Assembly (NCBI RefSeq): GCF_030065545.1
Contig: NZ_JASJNC010000008.1
Location: 144,791-208,790, forward strand
Direction: 5' to 3'
Source: Marinicella marina
Lineage (GTDB): Bacteria; Pseudomonadota; Gammaproteobacteria; Xanthomonadales; Marinicellaceae
Length of the DNA: 64,000 nucleotides
In this document: positions 61,501-64,000 of the stretch, piece by piece
How the letters are laid out: the number at the start of each line of letters is the position of its first letter
Position numbering within the stretch: the first letter of the stretch is position 1
Program-made: the position numbers and the translations under genes
The notes under the pieces: generated by a model
Database searches by the model: none
What the model was told of the DNA's origin: nothing
What the model saw: the letters and a program-made list of their open reading frames with translations, nothing else

Positions 61501-63131
61501 ATTTGGTAAACCAATGGGTTGGTTATTGCGCTGGATAAATAATTAACATCAATGATGAACACAGCAGCGTCATCAGCCGCCAAATCAACAGACGTGTCAA
61601 CAGGTAAAGTTACCGGGCCATTATCATCACAACTGCTGTTATTATCAGTTACCGAACATACCCATGATATGTCTGATATTTCTGATAAATCACTGTCAAC
61701 CACAGTCACTCCTGTTACATCAGAAGGTCCAGTATTGGTGATTGTAGCAGTAAAAGTACCACCCAATCCCGGTACATATGTCAAATCCCCATCGTCTAAA
61801 GTGACGGTTAAATTTGATTCAAGTAATCGAGTCAAATCTTTATCGTCACTGTCAGATGAACTCCCATGGCTCGCTGGGTTAGTGGCTGTGACAGCATAAT
61901 TCAATGGATCGGCGGTTGCTGCTGAATCGTATTCAACTGAAATGATATAAGTTGCCGTTCCATTGTCCAGCAGATTAGCTGTGGTATTCAAACTACCAGA
62001 ACCTGAAGAACAGCTACTACCTGATGAGGCTGTACATGTCCAAGAAATTGATTCAAACTCACCAATGGTGTTAGCGGAAATGGTGTTATCAACCACATTT
62101 ACGCCCGACACATCTGAAGGGCCATTGTTGGTTACAACAACTTGATAGTTTTCTGTTGCGCCTGGGGTATATGTACCTGCAGGTGTGGTCAACGCCACAT
62201 CCAAATTAGATACTGGATTGATGGTGTTGCTATCAGCATTGTTACTTACTGAACCATCTGGATCAGTCGCTTGACTATCGGTAACCGTGGCAGAAACCGC
62301 ATAAGTTAAAGGAGAGGTTGTAGCACTTGAGCTGTAATTGCCAGTGACTACTATGGTAGCTTGTTCATCATCAGCCAAGTCAACCGACAAAGCAACATTA
62401 GTGCCACCGCTGGCGGCAGAACAAGAACTGTTGGTATCTGCCGTACAATCCCAGCTTGTGATGTTCAAACCAGCTGGTGGTGTGCCATCTGCAATCGTTA
62501 CATTATCTGCATCACTTGGTCCGACGTTTGAAACAACAATGGTATATGAAGCATTGGTGCCAGGTGTGTAAGTGGATGTTGGCACTGTATCTGCCACAGC
62601 TATACTGATGTCTGTAACTGAAACTCGCGTGACATCAACATCATCAGTGTCATTGCTGGAAGTACTGTCGTTGTTGTTATTGCCGTTGCCCAACTCACCT
62701 GAGTCAGTGATATCTACTTCAAAATTTAAATCACTAAAAATATCCGATGCGTAAGTAATGCTGGTAATTGTGATGGTGGCATCATTGCCATCACCACTTA
62801 AATTTACCACAGCAGAAAATGAGTTGCTGTTATTAACGACTGCACCAGATGAAGCACAACTTGATGCACCAGATGCAGAACAAGTCCAAGTGAATGACTC
62901 TATCGCACCACTACTGCCAGTGAAGGAGGAAGTGACTTCAATTAACGACACATCTCCCGAGCCATTGGCTTTTGAAACAGTTATTTCATAAGGTGAGGTC
63001 TGAGTAATCCCGGGAGTAAATTCGATTGGAGCATTATCAATATTAACACCTAGGTTTATTGCCATAGATGCTTGACTGAAAAACACTAAAATAAAAAACA
63101 AACCACGAGATTTAACAACTGAACTGAACAT
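49497..63131 (-). CDS. Giant secreted DUF11 / nested beta-propeller protein (about 4540 aa)
   Basis: A start at the ATG at 63131 gives a clean signal peptide ('MFSSVVKSRGLFFILVFFSQASMA') and about 4544 residues. A GTG 36 bases upstream is in frame but has no ribosome site. About sixteen DUF11-type Ig-like units can be counted, each with 'Y-T-x-x-V-x-N-x-GPSDA', 'W-x-C' and a second Cys. Five large propeller blocks of YVTN/lactonase type sit inside units 8 to 12 (about residues 1102-1874, 2015-2394, 2494-2880, 3070-3434 and 3567-3947). The C-terminus is 'FFIFKDGFDGGAP'. Adhesion, matrix or large-scaffold roles fit these domains; no enzyme motif is seen. It is the first gene of a five-gene operon, overlapping the foldase-like gene by ATGA. 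Confidence 0.88.
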   Translation of the reverse strand: MFSSVVKSRGLFFILVFFSQASMAINLGVNIDNAPIEFTPGITQTSPYEITVSKANGSGDVSLIEVTSSFTGSSGAIESFTWTCSASGASSCASSGAVVNNSNSFSAVVNLSGDGNDATITITSITYASDIFSDLNFEVDITDSGELGNGNNNNDSTSSNDTDDVDVTRVSVTDISIAVADTVPTSTYTPGTNASYTIVVSNVGPSDADNVTIADGTPPAGLNITSWDCTADTNSSCSAASGGTNVALSVDLADDEQATIVVTGNYSSSATTSPLTYAVSATVTDSQATDPDGSVSNNADSNTINPVSNLDVALTTPAGTYTPGATENYQVVVTNNGPSDVSGVNVVDNTISANTIGEFESISWTCTASSGSSCSSGSGSLNTTANLLDNGTATYIISVEYDSAATADPLNYAVTATNPASHGSSSDSDDKDLTRLLESNLTVTLDDGDLTYVPGLGGTFTATITNTGPSDVTGVTVVDSDLSEISDISWVCSVTDNNSSCDDNGPVTLPVDTSVDLAADDAAVFIIDVNYLSSAITNPLVYQITANLPAGVNGDSSVTGTDNDDALDRQVNISLLKESKDGSFVPDEPFTYTITITNAGPSDLGAPEDGATPAENLLILSDVLDETLREHPTECNNIGSPCWKYCPSDLGVPGSNISQDNCPGFADIPSDFGGTVSVPIHLSAGSSSEVRVHARVTDESGLDDFGNGNNCDGATLPSREICNTAEAQLTTTNTTNIGSQNPLSSFVSNEIEVGTDLLVTKTDNLTSASPGTEITYEIVVRNDGFTDAEGITFEDILPVYPAATAGLEDGSISWTCETLDSNACCISQSTFCGPENPTSGSLGLGQNTLQTTIDLGGQTEVLYTVTGTISNQASGTLFNTATATLPTGIDETDELNNTAVDDDTVLGAESDVAVTKILQSAESNPDTDGVTDLSYLVTVTNNGPSFADDVRVEDILDPIKLDLSSASWRCDIEVGSTGTCEETATVNGQNIDTTVDLAVGSSATFALSVSTMAFEQGAVINVASVTASGFDPVTINNSAVAEYALSGTTRLRIDNDDALQFATPGLNTNYTIRVLNEGPDNVFGATVENIFPPQLTDVEWTCSAVSPIPGDLTFFQSSDQTIAGTDMLLSPDGSHIYIASPDIDGTTPFNGRIYVFERNTIQGADFGQITFVEFVEQGTAGIDGIASINEFQMSSDGAYLYAMSSEPDDATAAISIFNRDTNRLSPDFGKLTFKGAVVDEMPVNVVDILLSPDQDHLYVTGDGEINRYDRDPGTGLLTFDDKFVTAVAGHLVVSSDGSNLYVVDESGDQLDAYDRNIDDAVPEYGDLTLLNSVNEVAIDAVSDVVISADDRSIYLAATGTDSIVVIDRNITSGQITYNTSYDDTLLGFNSTGTVATTETLVGLRKLAISADGEHLFISNPNSSDPSDGSLYVLSRNSQGLLSKDQKIILGGMEGLSDVVITADGKQVLATATDGKTLLTFDRRQPDPTFSYVETEIDQVNDTADVAGTVDGLLGAGAVVVSRDGQNVYAAAIGGDAIAAFTRDKTKGSTAATRGEHLLFIDSYTEGTGGITGIADVNSLAISPNGSFLYAGSRDESTLAVFSRQADGTLSFVTSYAHTAGQRAGLLGVSDILVDENSQNLYVVGQFEASIAHYSISGSGELTLVSSIANGDIGVSGLGGARALALTADSEHVIVASGIDDSVVVFKRSLSDGSITFQQSLPGVGDQPMDLAASPDGEHVYVVSANDSRLTVLNRNNSTAQSGFGQLSINNSYVDDVNGFDRLQGLRAVVVSPNGEKVYVGAEFDAAVSVLDRDTNPNSASFGLLSVVEVQIDDVDGVDGLNQLYDLAVSRDSKNVYAVGFGDNALSAFVLGEGSSCSAQGSGNISDVVDIGSNGTLTYSVSAKIRSNATDTLVTEARIIKPENFTIDSPLDNCAAPSTYADDNCDQDTTTLVPVTDLSITKTNDRLSSIAGEPVEYTIRVSNAGPSDANSGDDERVMVRDILGSDFEPDSINWTCEALGSGALSYVDSVIDGVNGVDGLAGVSSVAYSPDLAGLGPHVLATSVTDNGLLIFAFDEMTGSLTQVTPLITADSGFSLRGARDVLVVDNDIYVASQVDDAVVAFKASDSNGLTIQSAGTFNNPPGGVGLNQAVSLTLSESANHLYVTGANDDAVVIFNRDVADGVLTYSNVVTGASQGLNGINSMAVSTDGYSAYTSGFNDNELGVYKRDLVSGDLTFVEAVDLPGVAFDAISDITISPDDQHVYVTNAGSNQIQVFVRETEVIPTATEYGSLTSVQTLTQGEGGIGGLLMPSSVVVSDLGRHVYVSSEQSDAVVWFSRNNETGALVYGGLISDLVASVDGLNGAIDLAVDEMGKYVFVAGSQDNGIAVLQRSADSFCPSSGIGDMVVDEGGFDLGIPVDLAVNGELIIKVNATVAPNASGTLVNEATVLSCEIPFTAPIENCAGSDPNAANNTASDTDVLDPTADLMITKTDGVSIYDALTGASQVTGDSQFLYVAAAQDNAVSIFKRAGNLGDGGFGALTFIGSLQNGANGVSGLLNASDIIMSEDGETIYVAGSGDNSVVVFDKSNNGQLTFVEKQTSGVFGVSGIEGVSALTLSADGDHLYATGPLTNSLAVFAVDQSGGIDDGKLTFIQKLQDSVDGVSGLANASSVVISADNMHAYVTSPSGNAVSVFLRNPNDASLSYGELSYLTTYSDGSNGVGGLLGANKVILDDNGEHVYVLSGVGQSLALFNRDAMTGELNFVEFKQNGTSGVEGLNLAAEMALSHDQLNLYVAGQGEHALVRFNRDISDGRLSFAEVINDGDVLSQPGTFVNGLTGASGLHLTADGQNAYVAANQDNSVAVFNRESMGTLPNLGAITFNEVLINGSGGVAPGSELTYVIVASNAGPSDAEKVRVVDIFPPQFEQISYQCFPINGAGCNTSIQSGNVDELVDLPQGASVEIRATGVVRTDAQGTISNTATIASSTDPALSISDPNLANNSATDDDTVLFVSTDLTVIKTNNSDESVPGAQVSYTITVSNDAALAGNDVPADVKGVAVTDVVPESISEVVWTCEAFPLPGLLDDGDGDPGVDNYLSFTDLDQHQDVVFHPNEELAYAIGELANESNLLVYQRNSRSGDLVPIQTIAASTVSVGGLAGAKALAISPSNNEIYVVSNIDDSITTWTIDAVTGTLSYAGKLTDGLAGVNGLGGANDVLVSPDGLHVYVAGKSDNAIAIFDRNIGSGALSFNSFLTGVEGLVGVQSMALSGDYLVVVADANQSIATFTRTIQNGLLSSADVIQDFELQGSVLEQPRDLVVVNDLVLVASYESDAVSSFSINPTDGMLSFESIIRQGDTGVNGLDGPESIIKSASGNQIYVASSVSEAVMLFTLKDNVLEPSDSIYDSNLITDLDGVNQVVLNQSGTNLYALSDELVLTAVQSGSACTDSGQGSLNDTADIVSMGYVEYTLTGTLLPTATGELINTATALMTGDSVESSPFDNTDTDVDIMVPTSDLSLTKDDALVQVVAGTELLYDLSVFSAGPSAINVVIEDVLPIFPDITAGFESGTNEWSCSTGRTLQVNGTYEDDGSNGLAAGDDVFESPDGQFVYVLSSQGTLTVFLKDTSGILTGVQTISEGDELAGGEVSGLLGATAATMDAEGQNIYLANPSNNQLIILSRNATTGVVDYVSTLTSGTAGIVGMLKPVSVVVAPDGTGVYVAAFDSDAITVFARDAATGALSFVERVKDGFGTIVPESNVIIEVTDLTISPDGQYLYSAADFSESVAVFSRSSDTQVLTFERVIRGGEVHGQVAVPVISGVQKLVMTNNGDFIYVLSTETSSLLRFRRDSVDGDLQYLSQYTNGDMGVGSMQAPSDVTITPDGGRLLITDAANDFISIYDRETDNGDLSLIDEFNVNLSESQVVAQPVAMTTDGTNIYVVLNQQNALLAMRITADADCQADSEITDTPFIPLHMAPGSSAQMQVSGLVHPSARGTISNVANVLINSGDADNDLANNTAVDNDTEIIVETEVAVTKTGPEQSVAGEPITYEITLTNTGPSDALGVNVTDTLATELFNATWTCEATGRSVCENSNGTGSIDESVNVTIDGEIRFTITAQVDPAFNGLLTNQVDTVVFEQGFNTDTDLSNNSDLVETEVTQVADLSVTKTNNSTSVVAGEMISYQIVFTNAGPSDAPAVVVDMMPTELQQVSWQCVAGSGSSCMPTGQGDINDTAYIAAGSELTYQVNANLSADATGQVVNEAMIDPVAPVTDPDMMNNIATDSDGITQEANIGVALSESIDPYDPAGPIDLTYVVEISNSGPSVANNVVFDLPPLLNGTIDAPNICSVDAAGVDCTVGQMAVGQTRVFFFDYRLNPSQIGLFTNSVVASLNTFDPDLNNNSDTTETNLITGIDVRVAQSSDSEVFEPGGAVTYQIILENIGSIDAGEVTIDEQLPVGLIDTNWQCEAFDGASCLNIDTNNLTGGADLPSGGRVMLTLTATVDPTLDELSGVSEINNTVEAVLVNETDYNLMNNTSTLSTPVVFFIFKDGFDGGAP
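51290..52430 (-). repeat. Propeller block 5 inside the twelfth DUF11 unit
   Basis: About 380 residues between 'NEWSC' and the Cys of 'DADCQADSE'. Blades such as 'FESPDGQFVYVLSSQGTLTVFLK' are clear. Confidence 0.78.
52830..53920 (-). repeat. Propeller block 4 inside the eleventh DUF11 unit
   Basis: About 365 residues between 'VVWTC' and the Cys of 'SACTDSGQGS'. It opens with an Asp/Gly-rich Ca-binding-like loop ('LLDDGDGDPGVD'). Confidence 0.78.
54490..55650 (-). repeat. Propeller block 3, inserted near the first strand of the tenth DUF11 unit
   Basis: Here the block splits 'LMITKTDG' from 'VAPGSELTYVIVASNAGPSDA'. The insertion point differs from the other blocks, while the interrupted unit keeps its Cys pair intact. 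Confidence 0.75.
55950..57085 (-). repeat. Propeller block 2 inside the ninth DUF11 unit
   Basis: About 380 residues between 'INWTC' and the Cys of 'SFCPSSGIGD'. Blades such as 'ISPDDQHVYVTNAGSNQIQVFVR' recur at about 45-50 residue spacing. Confidence 0.8.
57515..59825 (-). repeat. Propeller block 1 (double length) inside the eighth DUF11 unit
   Basis: Lies between the 'VEWTC' Cys and the 'GSSC' Cys of one DUF11 unit. At about 770 residues it is twice the size of the others, so probably two propellers. Blades have the pattern S-x-D-G-x-x-x-Y-V ... V-F-x-R-D ... L-T-F. Confidence 0.8.
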
Positions 63132-63876
63132 ATTCACAATCTGATAACGCCTAATCAATGACCACACCCATAATGGAAGTGTCGTATGTTTTTAATTTAG
63201 GGAATAGACAGAATCAAGCAATTGTATCTATGTATGGGTTTATTATTTGCCGATTTAAATAGTCCGACCATTAATAAAAAATTGCTATCAGCCAAAAGTT
63301 GTTGATATTTTTTGTAATTTAATGGGATTATTTACACCCAGAAAAACAAGCTATAATTTTCTAATTAAACAGTTGTTGTTATTTAATAATGTGCTCTATT
63401 TATTTCCCCTCTTAATTAACATCTTATCTGATGAAACAATTTTTAACAATATATTTATATGTTCAAATTCATGTCAAAATCAAATGCACACATAGAGGCA
63501 ATAAATTAATATCAATTAAGTGTTTTGTAAGTACACATAAATTAACGTTTTATTTTTATTATATTTTTTATTCATGCCTATGTAGAAACGCTATTAATTA
63601 GTTCATTCCCACCAAACGAAAAGTTGCTATGCGTCATGGCGACTTTTCAAAGCAAATAACCCCATTCGAATAACGTAATTTCAGCATGATTGAAAGCACT
63701 ATCTGCCGTACTTGCTCTCTATATTTTGTACCGAACAAGAATAAATGAAACCAGATGGCCACAATTGAACTACAGTATTGGGTTTTATCAAGTGAAAACC
63801 AGCTACAACAGCTCGAGCCTGAAGCCAAATTGAATGAGCCAATATAATTTCATTGGGAATCACAAATTTCAAGCAA
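63132..63876. other. AT-rich gene-free region upstream of the surface-protein operon
   Basis: About 745 bases without a convincing gene. 63180-63600 is strongly AT-rich with many A and T tracts and should hold the promoter of the 27-kb operon, but no single -35/-10 pair stands out. The remainder (63600-63876) has only short unsupported reading frames (a TTG-started 64-codon frame on the minus strand and a 30-codon frame on the plus strand at 63754). Confidence 0.6.
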
Positions 63877-63906
63877 AAAAAAGCCCCAACTTATGTTGAG
63901 GCTTTT
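63877..63906 (-). terminator. Intrinsic terminator of the rRNA operon
   Basis: On the minus strand AAAAGCCTCAAC, loop ATAA, GTTGGGGCTTTT and a run of T follow about 13 bases after the 5S rRNA 3' end. The stem is 11-12 bp with one mismatch. Confidence 0.88.
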
Positions 63907-63918
63907 CTACTTGTAAGA

Positions 63919-64000
63919 TTCTGGCGATGTCCTACTCTCACATGGGAACTCCCACACTACCATCGGCGATGCTACATTTCACTGCTGAGTTCGAGATGGG
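63919..64000 (-). rRNA. rrf: 5S ribosomal RNA, 3' part (gene continues beyond the window)
   Basis: The reverse complement contains the conserved 5S core: CCGAACTCAG-type loop (here CGAACTCAGCAGTGAAA), GCGCCGATGGTAGTG-type helix (CGCCGATGGTAGTGTGGG), and GTGAGAGTAGGACATCGCCAG at the 3' end. The first about 35 bases of the gene are outside the window. It closes an rRNA operon read toward the surface-protein operon on the same strand. Confidence 0.95.

Noticed and set aside
49497..63131. DNA-level tandem repeats or a CRISPR-like array in the giant gene
   Set aside because: The repeats are clear in protein but diverged at DNA level, with unequal spacing; no short identical direct repeats with regular spacers.
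63132..63167. GTG at 63167 as start of the giant gene
   Set aside because: No ribosome site, and it would place 12 extra residues in front of an ideal signal peptide that starts at the ATG at 63131.
63634..63828. 64-codon minus-strand frame near the rRNA terminator
   Set aside because: Starts with TTG, has no ribosome site, and the sequence looks random; no family resemblance.

Overview
The window reads as a chromosomal segment of an aerobic, moderately AT-rich gammaproteobacterium. The housekeeping genes (recA-recX, mutS, serS, dnaQ-rnhA, ubiA, gloB, pheA) are of gammaproteobacterial type. Very large secreted DUF11/beta-propeller proteins and a C-terminal 'IF-x-[DN]-GFD' tail recall Xanthomonadales relatives and Marinicella-like marine bacteria. 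That placement is an inference from style; no taxonomic marker was searched.

Layout. 1-3.0 kb (+): the 3' part of a surface-anchored vanadium haloperoxidase/PAP2-like protein, ubiA, and an hsp20 gene whose leader looks like a ROSE-type RNA thermometer. 3.1-11.5 kb (-): a phenylacetate degradation operon read paaG-paaH-paaJ-paaA-paaB-paaC-paaD-paaE, with an arginine deiminase gene as its last member. 11.6-15.1 kb (-): an FHA-domain membrane protein, serS, and the overlapping pair rnhA-dnaQ. 15.2-18.6 kb (+): gloB and a sensor GGDEF-EAL protein. 18.6-22.2 kb (-): recA-recX-bioA-yaaA, nearly all overlapping. 22.5-27.5 kb (+): an exported catalase-peroxidase and mutS. 27.5-28.6 kb (-): an acidic TonB-C-terminal-domain protein. 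28.6-34.6 kb (-): a leucine/isovalerate catabolic operon (leucine dehydrogenase, isovaleryl-CoA dehydrogenase, thiolase, methylcrotonyl-CoA carboxylase beta subunit, methylglutaconyl-CoA hydratase). 34.8-35.9 kb (-): pheA.

36-63.1 kb (-) is one 27-kb unit of five tightly coupled genes for exported proteins. In order of transcription these are a protein of about 4540 residues (DUF11 Ig-like repeats with beta-propellers nested inside them), a membrane-anchored parvulin-like protein lacking a usual catalytic His, a 602-residue secreted protein of unknown family, a 2817-residue secreted protein with SBBP-type repeats and a helical C-terminal half, and a Calx-beta/propeller protein. An AT-rich, gene-free stretch precedes it, and beyond that lie the terminator and 3' part of a 5S rRNA gene that closes an rRNA operon on the same strand. 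The window ends inside that 5S gene.

The catabolic operons funnel phenylacetate and leucine to acetyl-CoA and related products. The strongest candidate for an undescribed system is the 27-kb surface-protein operon, because of its gene coupling, dedicated foldase-like partner, nested domain insertions and shared C-terminal tail.
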